A stretch of DNA of 64,000 nt from an uncultured Desulfovibrio sp. (GTDB taxonomy: Bacteria; Desulfobacterota; Desulfovibrionia; Desulfovibrionales; Desulfovibrionaceae), in contig CAKTDV010000002.1 in the NCBI GenBank assembly GCA_934546745.1, positions 124,001-188,000 of the forward strand, read 5' to 3'. Under the pieces are notes generated by a model that saw only the letters and a list, made by a program, of their open reading frames with translations, had not been told where the DNA came from and made no database searches. The number at the start of each line of letters is the position of its first letter. The stretch's first letter is position 1. The position numbers were made by a program, and so were the translations under genes. Of the stretch, positions 16,291 through 24,764 are shown in pieces.

Positions 16291-16358
16291 AAGAAATTTG
16301 GGGAGTTTTTTCGATGAGGTGGGATTCGCAACAGCCCCGTCCCCGGTAACATGACGCA

Positions 16359-16392
16359 AAAATATGCCGCGGGACGCTTTTCATCCCGCGGC
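16359..16392 (-). terminator. Intrinsic terminator of GRE-activase unit (proximal)
   Basis: GCCGCGGGA and TCCCGCGGC form a 9-bp stem with a 9-nt loop; on the minus strand ATATTTTT follows. It is 34 bp after the activase stop codon. Confidence 0.7.
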
Positions 16393-16425
16393 CAGGCAAA
16401 GGGGCAACGTCAAAAGAGGCATGTT

Positions 16426-17322
16426 CTAGCGGGCGATATCGCGCAGGTGTTCAATGAGTCCGCCGGCGAGGGCGGCGTCCTTCATGCTGTAGCGTCTGCC
16501 GAGGTATTCGTATTTGGGCTGTCCCATGCGGTGATAGGCAAGCAGTTCATAGGAGATGGTATCGCGCCGGGGTATGCATTTGCGAATGGCGAGGATGTCT
16601 TCCTCAGTGTCGTTGAATCCTGGGATGACAGGGGTACGGACAAGAATTTTGATGTTCGGAAAGTCCTCGCACACACGGTGGAAGTTTTCCAGGATGAGGG
16701 CGTTGTCCACGCCGGTAAATTCCCTGTGCTTTGCGCTATCCATGCATTTGATGTCCATAATGAGCATATTCAGGTTGCATGCGGCTTCCTGAAGGTGTTC
16801 GTAGGGGTAACAGCCGCAGGTTTCCAGAGCGGTATTGATGTGGCGTCTGCGGGCTTCGCGCAGCATGGCGAGGGCGAATTCGTGCTGCATGAGGGCTTCG
16901 CCGCCGCTGAGGGTCAGGCCGCCGCCGGATCGGCTGTAGAAGACGCCGTCTTCCTCTACGCGCCTGAGGACCTGATCCACGGTCATGGTTTCACCATAGA
17001 GATTTCGCGCCCCGGAGGGACAGGCGGCGGCGCAGTTGAAACAGCTCTTGCAGAGGGATCGGTCGTTACGCAGTAGGCCGTCCCGCACGGTAATGGCGCC
17101 TGTGGGACAGGCGCGGGCGCAGCGGCCGCAGACTCCGGCTGTCAGGCAACGGGTGGCGTTGAAAGCCGTTTCCGGCTGAAGGTGTTGAGATTCGGGGTTG
17201 CTGCACCATGCGCAGCGCAGGGGACAGCCCTTGAGGAATACGAGCGTCCTGATGCCTTGGCCGTCATGGACGCTGAATTTCTGGACATTGAAGACAATGC
17301 CGCTGACGTTGGCATCAATCAT
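16426..17322 (-). CDS. Glycyl radical enzyme activating enzyme (radical SAM; IslB/HpsH-like)
   Basis: The 298-residue protein uses S-adenosylmethionine and a 4Fe-4S cluster to abstract hydrogen from the glycine of its partner GRE. Seen: the radical SAM triad C33-x3-C37-x2-C40 (CPLRCAWC), two ferredoxin-type cluster motifs at C58/C64/C67/C71 and C90/C93/C96/C100 as in dehydratase-type GRE activases, the GGEALMQ loop, and the usual MDIKCMD segment. It is 135 bp downstream of the GRE gene on the same strand and shares its sigma-54 promoter; a weak hairpin (17357-17390) in that gap may lower its expression relative to the enzyme. Two terminators follow it. Confidence 0.94.
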   Translation of the reverse strand: MIDANVSGIVFNVQKFSVHDGQGIRTLVFLKGCPLRCAWCSNPESQHLQPETAFNATRCLTAGVCGRCARACPTGAITVRDGLLRNDRSLCKSCFNCAAACPSGARNLYGETMTVDQVLRRVEEDGVFYSRSGGGLTLSGGEALMQHEFALAMLREARRRHINTALETCGCYPYEHLQEAACNLNMLIMDIKCMDSAKHREFTGVDNALILENFHRVCEDFPNIKILVRTPVIPGFNDTEEDILAIRKCIPRRDTISYELLAYHRMGQPKYEYLGRRYSMKDAALAGGLIEHLRDIAR

Positions 17323-17457
17323 GATGGGTCATCCTGTCTCAGGGTAAAAAATGAGAGGAAGGACCTCGCCGTTGCGTGGGAGGGCCTTCCCCTTTTGGCC
17401 ATTTCGGCACGTTGCGCGGAGGAGAGGAGGAGAAGCGCCCTCTCCTACGCGGTTATG

Positions 17458-19932
17458 CTAGAACTGGGAATGTTCGGTACGATCGATGATGTCGTTCTGC
17501 AGATCGCGGGACAGGTCGCAGAAATAGGCGCTGTATCCGGCGATGCGCACGAGCAGGCCGCGGTAGTTGTCGGGTTCCTTCTGGGCGTTGAGCAGGGTCT
17601 GCTTGTTCACGATGTTGAACTGCAGGTGCCAGAGCTTCAGGTCGCACCACGTGCGGATGAGGGAGACGATTTTTTCGGTGCCCTCATCGCCGTCCACGCA
17701 TTTGGGGGAGAGCTTGATGTTGAGCAGGCGGGAGGCGCGGTTGATCATGCCGTAGTTCTTGGAATGGTAGTTGGACAGGAGCACGGCGGTGGGGCCGTTC
17801 TCGTCCGCGCCGTGGGACGCGGAGGAACCGTCGGAAAGAGCGGTCCAGGCGTGGCGGCCATTGGGGGTGGCGGATACGACCTTGCCAAAGGGCACATGGG
17901 AGGTGATGGGCACATAGCGCACGTCCACATGCACGCCGCGTTCACGGGTGCTCCTTTCGGCTTCCACCTGGGTGAAGCGGTCGATATCCTTGGCAATGCT
18001 GTCCGCATAGGGATCGTTATTGCCGTAGCGGGGTGCGTTGCGGAGCATTTCGCGCACGGACTCGCAGCCTTTGAAGTCGGCCTTGCAGGCATCGAGGACT
18101 TCCCGCATGGTCAGCTTTCTGTCTTCAAAGACCAGTTTTTTGATGGCGGCCAGGGAGTCCACGACCGTGCCGTAACCGAGAAACTCGAAGTAGGAGTAAT
18201 CCACGCCGCCGGGGATTTTTTCGGTGTGCAGATCAAGGCAGTGCTCCATGCAGAGATTGTGCAGCACGGAGGACAGGGGCGCGGCAAAGTGCTGGGGACG
18301 CAGCTTGTCCACAACGTGCTGCTGCTGGAAGGCCTTGCGCAGCAGGTTCAGGTGCTGGGCCTTGTAGGCGTCGTAGAACTCTTCCCAGGTCTTGAACATG
18401 GTGGCGTCGCCGGTTTCCAGACCGATGATCTCGTCGCCGTAGCGCAGCATGCGGCCATTGTAGAGCAGCATTTCAAGAGCGGTGGCGAAGTTCACATACA
18501 CGCAACCGGAAGTGTAGGTGTCGCGGTTGGGCATGCGGGTTTCGGTGCAGCCGGAAACGGCGTAGTCCAGCGCCTCATTGACGGGGCAGCCCTTGACGGA
18601 GTTCAGAAAGACAACTTCCTCGTCGTTGATGAGCTTGGGGAAGCCCGATCCGTCCTTGATGGTCTGGGCCACCTCACGCAGAAAGCGTTCCGGCGAGCGG
18701 CTGTGAATACGGGCGGCAAGGTCGGGGTAGTTCAGGGGGAACTCGCGTTTGGACTCAAGGAACAGATAGGTCAGTTCGTTGGTGGCGTCTTCGCCGTCCG
18801 GGGTCTGTCCGCCGATGGTCACGGCTTCCCAATGCGCGTAACCTTCCTGGAATTCCACGCCCGTGGGGTTGATGTAGAGGTCAATGAACTGGGCCATGTC
18901 CACCCACATGCATTCCAGCAGTTCCTTGGCCTGAGCGGGCGTCAGGACGCCATCCTCAATGTCTTTTTTGTAGAAGGGATAGAGGTACTGGTCCATGCGG
19001 CCGTTGGAGATGATGGCGCTGGCCTTCTGTTCGATGCGGGAGAACATCTGAACGAACCATTGGAACTGCATGGCTTCGCGGAAATTGCGGGCGGGATGGG
19101 CGGGCACGCGCTCGCAGATTTCGGCAATCCGCAGCAGTTCGGCCTTACGCTTGCCGTCGCTTTCCCTGGCGGCCAGATCACGGGCCAGAGCCACATGACG
19201 CCCTGCCCAGATCATGATGGCGTCGCAGACGATGATCATGGCCTCAAGGAAGGGTTTTTTGTCCCAGAGATCCACGGAATTGTTGAGATCGAGTTGGGCC
19301 AGACGTTCTCTGGCTTCGTTCTGAATGTCGATGAAGCCGCGCTTGAGGACTTTTTCGTAATCCGGCACCCACTGGAGAGCGGAACGGTAGGAAGAGGTTT
19401 CGCTGACCACAAACTTGGATTTCAGGCCGCGATCGTCGTCATAGGTCACGCCGCGGATCTCGGCGGGGATGGCCTTGTTCAGATGCTCATGATAGGTCTT
19501 GCCTTCCCAGTAGGGCGCAATGTCTTCCATGACGGTCTTGATGTCTTCCTTGGAAATCTGGAAGGGGCTCTTGTCGCGGTGCTCCAGATCGGCCAGCACT
19601 TCGCGGTAGAAGTCGCCGTCAATTTCAGGATACAGAATGCCGTAGCGGCCGAGCTTGCCCACGCGACCGGCAAGCAGCTGGTCAGGCGTGATCCAGACGG
19701 TGATCTTTTCGGCCACGTTCTTCAGGGCCTTTGCCCAGCGCAGCGTCAGATGCTCCCCTTCGGTCCGCATCATGGATTCGGTGAAATACCTGGCGCGCTC
19801 CACATCCACGTGAGGCAAGGTGAACTGATTGCGTTCAAGAATCCTGTAGATGCGTTCACGCCCCGCACGATTGACGGTTCTGGATTCGATGCGTTCTTCC
19901 TGAGGCGAAAGGCAGCTGCTGCACTGGATCAT
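17458..19932 (-). CDS. Glycyl radical enzyme of the isethionate/DHPS sulfite-lyase (IslA/HpsG) type
   Basis: The 824-residue protein has the PFL-like barrel with C462 and E464 in SGCTETR and the radical glycine G799 in VRIAGYSAYF. From memory, IslA uses C468, E470 and G805 and binds the sulfonate with R189, Q193, W374, R678 and F682. With a constant shift of six these fall on C462, E464, G799, R183, Q187, W368 and R672, all conserved, while F682 becomes I676. A nearly gapless match argues for a C-S bond-cleaving enzyme that frees sulfite from isethionate, dihydroxypropanesulfonate or a relative. A larger pocket from Phe to Ile would fit a bulkier substrate. AGGAG precedes ATG 19932. The activase follows, and a sigma-54 promoter lies upstream. 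GRE identity is certain; substrate is not. Confidence 0.85.
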   Translation of the reverse strand: MIQCSSCLSPQEERIESRTVNRAGRERIYRILERNQFTLPHVDVERARYFTESMMRTEGEHLTLRWAKALKNVAEKITVWITPDQLLAGRVGKLGRYGILYPEIDGDFYREVLADLEHRDKSPFQISKEDIKTVMEDIAPYWEGKTYHEHLNKAIPAEIRGVTYDDDRGLKSKFVVSETSSYRSALQWVPDYEKVLKRGFIDIQNEARERLAQLDLNNSVDLWDKKPFLEAMIIVCDAIMIWAGRHVALARDLAARESDGKRKAELLRIAEICERVPAHPARNFREAMQFQWFVQMFSRIEQKASAIISNGRMDQYLYPFYKKDIEDGVLTPAQAKELLECMWVDMAQFIDLYINPTGVEFQEGYAHWEAVTIGGQTPDGEDATNELTYLFLESKREFPLNYPDLAARIHSRSPERFLREVAQTIKDGSGFPKLINDEEVVFLNSVKGCPVNEALDYAVSGCTETRMPNRDTYTSGCVYVNFATALEMLLYNGRMLRYGDEIIGLETGDATMFKTWEEFYDAYKAQHLNLLRKAFQQQHVVDKLRPQHFAAPLSSVLHNLCMEHCLDLHTEKIPGGVDYSYFEFLGYGTVVDSLAAIKKLVFEDRKLTMREVLDACKADFKGCESVREMLRNAPRYGNNDPYADSIAKDIDRFTQVEAERSTRERGVHVDVRYVPITSHVPFGKVVSATPNGRHAWTALSDGSSASHGADENGPTAVLLSNYHSKNYGMINRASRLLNIKLSPKCVDGDEGTEKIVSLIRTWCDLKLWHLQFNIVNKQTLLNAQKEPDNYRGLLVRIAGYSAYFCDLSRDLQNDIIDRTEHSQF

Positions 19933-20000
19933 GACGGACTCCTGCTCTTGGGTATTGCCCGCGGAGGCGGACTTGGGTTCGTTTGTCTGCCTTTCCTAGA

Positions 20001-20015
20001 GCATATGCCGTGCCA
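20001..20015 (-). promoter_or_regulatory. Sigma-54 (-24/-12) promoter of GRE gene
   Basis: Minus strand reads TGGCAC-GGCAT-ATGC, with a perfect -24 hexamer and GG/GC spacing of 10 bp; one mismatch in the -12 element. The start would be near 19989, giving a leader of about 57 nt. Confidence 0.82.
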
Positions 20016-20257
20016 TTTCAGGCAACTCGTTCTAATTGTTTATTTTATTGGAAAACTGCCGCATCTTTCCCCGTTGTGCCGCATCAGGCGGTTTGTTTCT
20101 TTTCTGCAACAAAAATATTGCAACTCATTGCTATTATTTGCTTTTTTCAAATATATGCAAATTTGCACAGTGGTAAAAACGCACTTTTTTTCACAAGAGG
20201 TCACGCCCGCCACAAAAGTTGCCGGCAAAACGTTCCGCGGCAGGGCTGCGCAGGCCG
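20016..20257 (-). other. AT-rich upstream region of GRE promoter
   Basis: Between the GRE promoter and the bioF-like stop codon. It has repeated TGCAAC/TTGC half sites at 20105-20140 and the palindrome at 20156-20167. No gene is seen. Confidence 0.6.
20156..20167. promoter_or_regulatory. Candidate enhancer-binding site (palindrome) upstream of GRE promoter
   Basis: TGCAAATTTGCA, identical to 16140-16151, about 145 bp upstream of the -24 element, a normal distance for sigma-54 activators. Binding by the nearby PAS regulator is inferred. Confidence 0.65.
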
Positions 20258-21424
20258 TCAGCCGGAAAAGGCGTATGAAAGCGCATCGGCGGCAAGGCGC
20301 AGCATGTGCGGCGTATGCTGGGCGGTGATGGAAAAGCGCAGCAGCGCGTCGCCGCAGGGAACGGTGGGGTAGCGCGCGGCAAGGGCGAGAACCCCCGCGT
20401 CGCGAAGCTCCTGGCCCATGCGCAGGACGGCGTTTTCATTGCCAACAGGCACGGCGACGATATGGGCCTTGCCGCGCGTGGGAATGTCCCGATCCCGGAG
20501 CAGGCGCCGGAACAGCGCGCTGTTGGCGTGCAGGCGTTCGCGCCGGTCCTCACAGCGGGGCAGACGGCGCGCAAGTTCCAGACAGGCGGCGGCGTGCGCT
20601 TCGGGAAGCGCCGTGGAGTGCATGACCGCCGAGGCGTTTTCCTCGATAAGAGCGGTGAAGCCGCGCGGCAACAGCAGGAAGGCCCCCCAGAAGCCCAGCG
20701 CCTTGCCCAGCGTACCGGTGACAACATGGGCGGAACCGCCGCCACAGGCGAAACCGCGTCCGCCGCGTCCCCAGGCCCCCAGCGCGTGGGCCTCGTCAAC
20801 CAGCAGAAAAACGCCGTACTCCCGGCGGAGAGCCGCCAGCGACGCCATGTCGGGCGCGTCGCCGTCCATGCTGAAAAGGGATTCCGTCACAACAATGGGC
20901 TGTGGCGCATCGGGGGAAAGCGCGGCAAGGCGCTGACGCAGGCGCGCCACATCGTTATGGGGGGCGGCATGGATACGCGCGCCCGCCAGCGGCAGAGCCC
21001 GCGCAACGCTGGCGTGGACACGGCGATCCACAAAGGCGTCGTGCCCTTTGGGGAGAAGGGAGGTGACGGCCGCAAGATTTGCCTGATACCCGCTGGGGAA
21101 AAAAAGGCATTCGTCAAAGCCGAAATAGGCGGCAAAGGCCTGTCCGGCATCGGCGCCGATCCGTGATCGACCTCCGGCAAGACGTGAGGCGCGCCCGGAG
21201 GGCGCATACAGCGCGAAGCAACGGGCGACGGCTGCCCGCCATGCCGGGCAGGAGGCCAGCCCCAGGCTGTCATTGCTGAGAAAAGAGACGTAGTGGCGGT
21301 CGCCGACGCGGACAAGAGGTCCGGCGGCCGCGCCCCGCACGGCGGCGCTGTCCCGGCGCAGGCCCACGCGGCTGTTTTCGGCGGCGCGCAGGCGCAGACG
21401 TTCGGCAACGGTCATGCGTGGCAT
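20258..21424 (-). CDS. bioF: 8-amino-7-oxononanoate synthase-like PLP enzyme
   Basis: Alpha-oxoamine synthase family: condenses an acyl thioester with an amino acid, in BioF pimeloyl-ACP/CoA with alanine for biotin synthesis. The 388-residue product shows SNDSLGLA, the SGRASRLAGG and FFPSGYQANLA segments, ESLFSMDGD, LLVDEAHALGAWG and the TGTLGKALG lysine that would bind pyridoxal phosphate. ATG 21424 has GGGAG upstream; the longer open frame is not used. No other biotin genes are nearby, so a related 2-amino-3-ketobutyrate or other oxoamine synthase role is possible, though the sequence looks most like BioF. It lies downstream of tkt on the same strand. Confidence 0.85.
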   Translation of the reverse strand: MPRMTVAERLRLRAAENSRVGLRRDSAAVRGAAAGPLVRVGDRHYVSFLSNDSLGLASCPAWRAAVARCFALYAPSGRASRLAGGRSRIGADAGQAFAAYFGFDECLFFPSGYQANLAAVTSLLPKGHDAFVDRRVHASVARALPLAGARIHAAPHNDVARLRQRLAALSPDAPQPIVVTESLFSMDGDAPDMASLAALRREYGVFLLVDEAHALGAWGRGGRGFACGGGSAHVVTGTLGKALGFWGAFLLLPRGFTALIEENASAVMHSTALPEAHAAACLELARRLPRCEDRRERLHANSALFRRLLRDRDIPTRGKAHIVAVPVGNENAVLRMGQELRDAGVLALAARYPTVPCGDALLRFSITAQHTPHMLRLAADALSYAFSG

Positions 21425-21556
21425 GTGATTTCTCCCGGAGGGTTCCGGCAAACAAAGACGGGAGTGGCCGCCCCCGCCCGGCACAGGGGAAACGACACGG
21501 TTTTTCCTCTGCCGGGAGGGCGCGGACGGCCTCCTCCTGACGGGCGTGGCAGCGCG

Positions 21557-23551
21557 CTAGCGCGGCAGGCCCTCGGCGACGGCGGCAATGTGCGCGGCGG
21601 TAAACCCGAATTTTTCGGCGAGCGCCTTGCCGGGCGCGGACGCGCCAAAGCTCTCCATGCCCACGACAGCGCCGTCAAGGCCCACATATTTGCTCCAGTA
21701 TCCTGCGGCAGCGGCTTCCACGGCGACACGGGCGCGGACGCCGGGCGTCAGTACGGAATTGCGGTAATCGCTGTCCTGGGCGTCAAAGCGTTCGCAGCAG
21801 GGCATGGAGACGACGCGAACCTTGCGTCCTTTGAGGCGCAGCTGTTCGGCGGCCTCCAGCGTCATGCCCATTTCCGATCCGGTTGCCATGAGAATGAGTT
21901 CCGGCGTGCCCTGACAGTCCCGCAGCACATAGCCGCCGCGGGCGATGGCCTCCACCTGCGCGTCGTTGCGGCGTACAAAGGGAAGATTCTGACGCGAGAG
22001 CGAAAGACAGGACGGGCGATGCGCGGATTCCAGCGCGCACTTCCAGGCAACGGCGGTTTCCACGGTATCGCAGGGACGCCAGACATCCATACCGGGCATG
22101 AGGCGCAGCCCCGGTATCTGTTCCACGGGCTGATGGGTGGGGCCGTCCTCGCCAACGCCGATGGAGTCGTGGGTAAAGACCCAGACGGCCCGAATACCCA
22201 TGAGGGCGGCCAGGCGCAGGGCGTTTTTGGCGTAATCGGAAAAGACCATGAACGTTCCCGCATAGGGGATGAAGCCGCCGTGCAGGGCCAGCCCGTTCAT
22301 GATGGTGCTCATGCCAAATTCGCGTACCCCGTAGGCCAGATAGTTGCCTGTGGCGGCGGCGGGATCAAAGAGGACACTGGCGGCGGTTTTCGTACCGACG
22401 GAGCCTGAGAGATCGGCGGAACCGCCCATGAGCTCGGGCAGGGCGGGCACGAGATGTTCCAGCGCCTTTCGGGAGGCCACGCGGGTGGCGAGGCTTTCGC
22501 CCTCCTCACGGGCGCTCTGGATCATACGGGCGGCAATGCCCGCCCATCCTTCGGGCAGTTCCCCCGACAGGCGGCGTTCAAGGGACGCCGCAAGATCGGG
22601 ATAGGCCGCGCGGTAGGCATCCAGCGCGGCGCGCCAACCGGCTTCGGCGGCGGCTCCCGCCTGACGGGCGTCCCAGGCGGCGGCAATGTCGCCGGGAACG
22701 GTGAAGGGGGGGGCATCCCAGCCAAGTTCCTTTTTGGCTTCGGCGGCCGCCTCCTCACCCAGCGGTGAACCGTGGCAGGACGCGGAATCGGCCTTCACGG
22801 AGCCGAAACCGATATGGGTACGGCAGATGATCAGGCTGGGGCGCGCCGTATCCGCGCGGGCCTCGTCAAGGGCCTTGTCCAGCGCGTCCGCGTCGTGCCC
22901 GTCGATGGGCCCCAGAACCTGCCAGCCATAGGCCCGGTAGCGTCCGGCCACGTCCTCGGTGAACCAGCCGTCGATGTTGCCATCTATGGAAATACCGTTG
23001 GCATCGTACAGGGCGATCAGTTTGCCCAGCTTCCATGTGGCGGCCAGTGAACAGGCCTCATGTGAAACGCCCTCCATGAGACAGCCGTCGCCCAGAAAGA
23101 CATAGGTACGGTGATCGACGATGGTATGCCCGGGACGGTTGTATTCCGCCGCCAGCAGGCGTTCCGCCAGCGCCATCCCTACGGCGGTGGAGATGCCCTG
23201 CCCCAGCGGCCCGGTTGTCATGTCCACGCCGGGCGTTTCGCCAAATTCGGGGTGCCCGGGCGTTTTGGAACCAAGCTGCCGGAAGTTGCGGATATCGTCC
23301 ATGCTGACATCGTAGCCCGTAAGGTGCAGTACCGCATACAGCAGCATGGAGGCATGACCGTTGGACAGGACGAAGCGATCGCGATCAGGCCAGCGCGGAT
23401 TGGCGGGATTGTGTCTGAAACCGTGACGCCACAGGGCTTCCGCCATATCGGCCATGCCGAGAGGAGCCCCGGGATGGCCGGATTTGGATTTTTCAATGGC
23501 GTCGATGGCAAGGGCGCGGATGGCATTGGCGCACTGGCGGCGGGTGGGCAT
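21557..23551 (-). CDS. tkt: Transketolase
   Basis: Thiamine-diphosphate enzyme that moves two-carbon ketol units between sugar phosphates in the non-oxidative pentose phosphate pathway. The 664-residue, single-chain form has KSGHPGAPLGMADMAEALW, the FVLSNGHASMLLYAVLHLTGYD segment, the cofactor motif GDGCLMEGVSHEA, YDANGISIDG, and in the second half the DLSGS and FVFSDYAKNALRLAALM and THDSIGVGEDGPTHQPVEQ regions. It lies directly after rpe on the minus strand, 36 bp apart, so both pentose phosphate genes are co-transcribed. A long imperfect hairpin follows at about 21477-21520. Confidence 0.97.
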   Translation of the reverse strand: MPTRRQCANAIRALAIDAIEKSKSGHPGAPLGMADMAEALWRHGFRHNPANPRWPDRDRFVLSNGHASMLLYAVLHLTGYDVSMDDIRNFRQLGSKTPGHPEFGETPGVDMTTGPLGQGISTAVGMALAERLLAAEYNRPGHTIVDHRTYVFLGDGCLMEGVSHEACSLAATWKLGKLIALYDANGISIDGNIDGWFTEDVAGRYRAYGWQVLGPIDGHDADALDKALDEARADTARPSLIICRTHIGFGSVKADSASCHGSPLGEEAAAEAKKELGWDAPPFTVPGDIAAAWDARQAGAAAEAGWRAALDAYRAAYPDLAASLERRLSGELPEGWAGIAARMIQSAREEGESLATRVASRKALEHLVPALPELMGGSADLSGSVGTKTAASVLFDPAAATGNYLAYGVREFGMSTIMNGLALHGGFIPYAGTFMVFSDYAKNALRLAALMGIRAVWVFTHDSIGVGEDGPTHQPVEQIPGLRLMPGMDVWRPCDTVETAVAWKCALESAHRPSCLSLSRQNLPFVRRNDAQVEAIARGGYVLRDCQGTPELILMATGSEMGMTLEAAEQLRLKGRKVRVVSMPCCERFDAQDSDYRNSVLTPGVRARVAVEAAAAGYWSKYVGLDGAVVGMESFGASAPGKALAEKFGFTAAHIAAVAEGLPR

Positions 23552-23587
23552 GGCTGTTCCTCGCTGGGCTTGTGGGTTGGGTGGGGA

Positions 23588-24295
23588 TTATTTCCAGGCC
23601 AGCGCCGCGGCCTGGCGGGCAGCATGGGCGGCTGTCGCGGTGGTCGCGGCGGCGTCCGCGAAACAGCGGGCGCGCGGAGCATAGGGAGGAGTGTTGAAAA
23701 AGGCGGAGCCGGAAACAAGGACATCCGCCCCGGCGGCCACAAGGGCCGCCGCGTTTTCAGGGCAGGCCCCGCCGTCCACCTGAAGGAGCGTTCCGTCCGC
23801 GCCGCAACCGTCCAGCAGCGCGCGGGCGGCGCGGATTTTGTCGAAGCTGGCGGGCAGGAAGGCCTGCCCTGAGAAGCCGGGATTGACGCTCATGATCAGC
23901 GCCATGTCGATGTCTCCGGCAAGCCAGCGCAGACAGGAAAGATCCGTCCCCGGGTTGAAGGCCAGACCGGCCTTGCAGCCCATGCGGTGAATTTCCGCCA
24001 GCGTGCGCTGCGCGTGCGGATCGGTTTCCGCATGGATGACGAGCATGTCGGCCCCGGCGTCACGGAAGGCGGCGATATGTCGCGCGGGATCCGTGATCAT
24101 CAGATGGACGTCGAAAAAAAGGGATGTCCGTTTGCGCAGGGCCGCGATGACGGGGGGGCCGAACGTGATGTTGGGGACAAAAACGCCGTCCATCACATCC
24201 AGATGCAGCCAACGGATACCGGCCTGCTCAAGCGCCGCGCATTCTTCAGCCAGTCGCGAGAAATCGGCGGAAAGCAGGGAGGGAGAGAGGATCAT
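23588..24295 (-). CDS. rpe: Ribulose-phosphate 3-epimerase
   Basis: Interconverts ribulose 5-phosphate and xylulose 5-phosphate. The 235-residue protein starts MILSPSLLSADFSRLAEE, with WLHLDVMDGVFVPNITFGPPVI, the FDVHLMI strand, HAETDPHAQRTL, MSVNPGFSGQAFLP and VDGGACPENAA. These include the metal-binding His and Asp residues of the family. ATG 24295 is used because the protein core begins there; the longer frame upstream has no conserved sequence. The C terminus is slightly extended and Ala-rich. tkt follows. Confidence 0.96.
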   Translation of the reverse strand: MILSPSLLSADFSRLAEECAALEQAGIRWLHLDVMDGVFVPNITFGPPVIAALRKRTSLFFDVHLMITDPARHIAAFRDAGADMLVIHAETDPHAQRTLAEIHRMGCKAGLAFNPGTDLSCLRWLAGDIDMALIMSVNPGFSGQAFLPASFDKIRAARALLDGCGADGTLLQVDGGACPENAAALVAAGADVLVSGSAFFNTPPYAPRARCFADAAATTATAAHAARQAAALAWK

Positions 24296-24409
24296 GACAT
24301 ATATCCTCTGGGGTGGGCGTGCCCAGGGGAGGGCCGCGCCGCGGAAAGGCTGGGCCTTTTCCGGCAGGATTGCGGGACGGCGCCGTGCGAACAAACGCCG
24401 CCCCGCGTG

Positions 24410-24751
24410 TTATTCTTCCAACAGAAGGCGGCGAAGCCGCCGCAATTCCTGATCCATGCGCCGTGTGAAGTCCGGATCCCGGTGCGCCGCGGCTGTATGA
24501 GCGGGCCGGGTGGGGGCGGGTTCGCCTTCCTCCAGAACGCGGCGCGCGCCGTCGATGGTCATGCCCTTTTCGTGCAGCAGGTAGCGTATGCGCCGCAGCA
24601 GGGCGATGGTTTCCTCCGTGTAGAGGCGCTGGCCTTTGGCTGTCCGAACGGGTTGTAACTGCGGAAACTCCGATTCCCAGAAACGCAGGACATAGGTCTT
24701 GAGATCGAGAAGGGTCGCGGCTTCGCCGATACGGTACAGTTTTTCAGGCAT
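24410..24751 (-). CDS. MerR-type regulator
   Basis: The 113-residue protein starts MPEKLYRIGEAATLLDLKTYVLRFWESEFPQLQPVRTAKGQRLYTEE, the winged-helix MerR DNA-binding domain, followed by a short helical region. No cysteine metal-sensing motif is present. It is 14 bp downstream of pheT on the same strand, a place where a MerR-like gene is often found in Deltaproteobacteria (compare the ihfA/merR genes after pheT elsewhere). The target is unknown. Confidence 0.9.
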   Translation of the reverse strand: MPEKLYRIGEAATLLDLKTYVLRFWESEFPQLQPVRTAKGQRLYTEETIALLRRIRYLLHEKGMTIDGARRVLEEGEPAPTRPAHTAAAHRDPDFTRRMDQELRRLRRLLLEE

Positions 24752-24764
24752 GCCTCCTCCGTCG

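Larger units (their letters stand above)
15757..16425 (-). other. 669-bp AT-rich intergenic control region
   Basis: It holds, from the amidohydrolase-like gene outward: a leader of about 40 nt, a sigma-54 promoter (15807-15821), a strongly AT-rich stretch (about 15840-16190) with several TGCAA-type half sites and the palindrome at 16140-16151, then two tandem terminators for the GRE-activase unit (16256-16290, 16359-16392). No gene is supported; short open frames in the AT-rich part have no ribosome binding sites. Confidence 0.75.

Noticed and set aside
17182..20328. Very long open frame (over 1000 codons) on the plus strand opposite the GRE and its activase
   Set aside because: It is a mirror of two well-supported minus-strand genes in high-GC DNA; its translation shows no family motif and it has no ribosome binding site.
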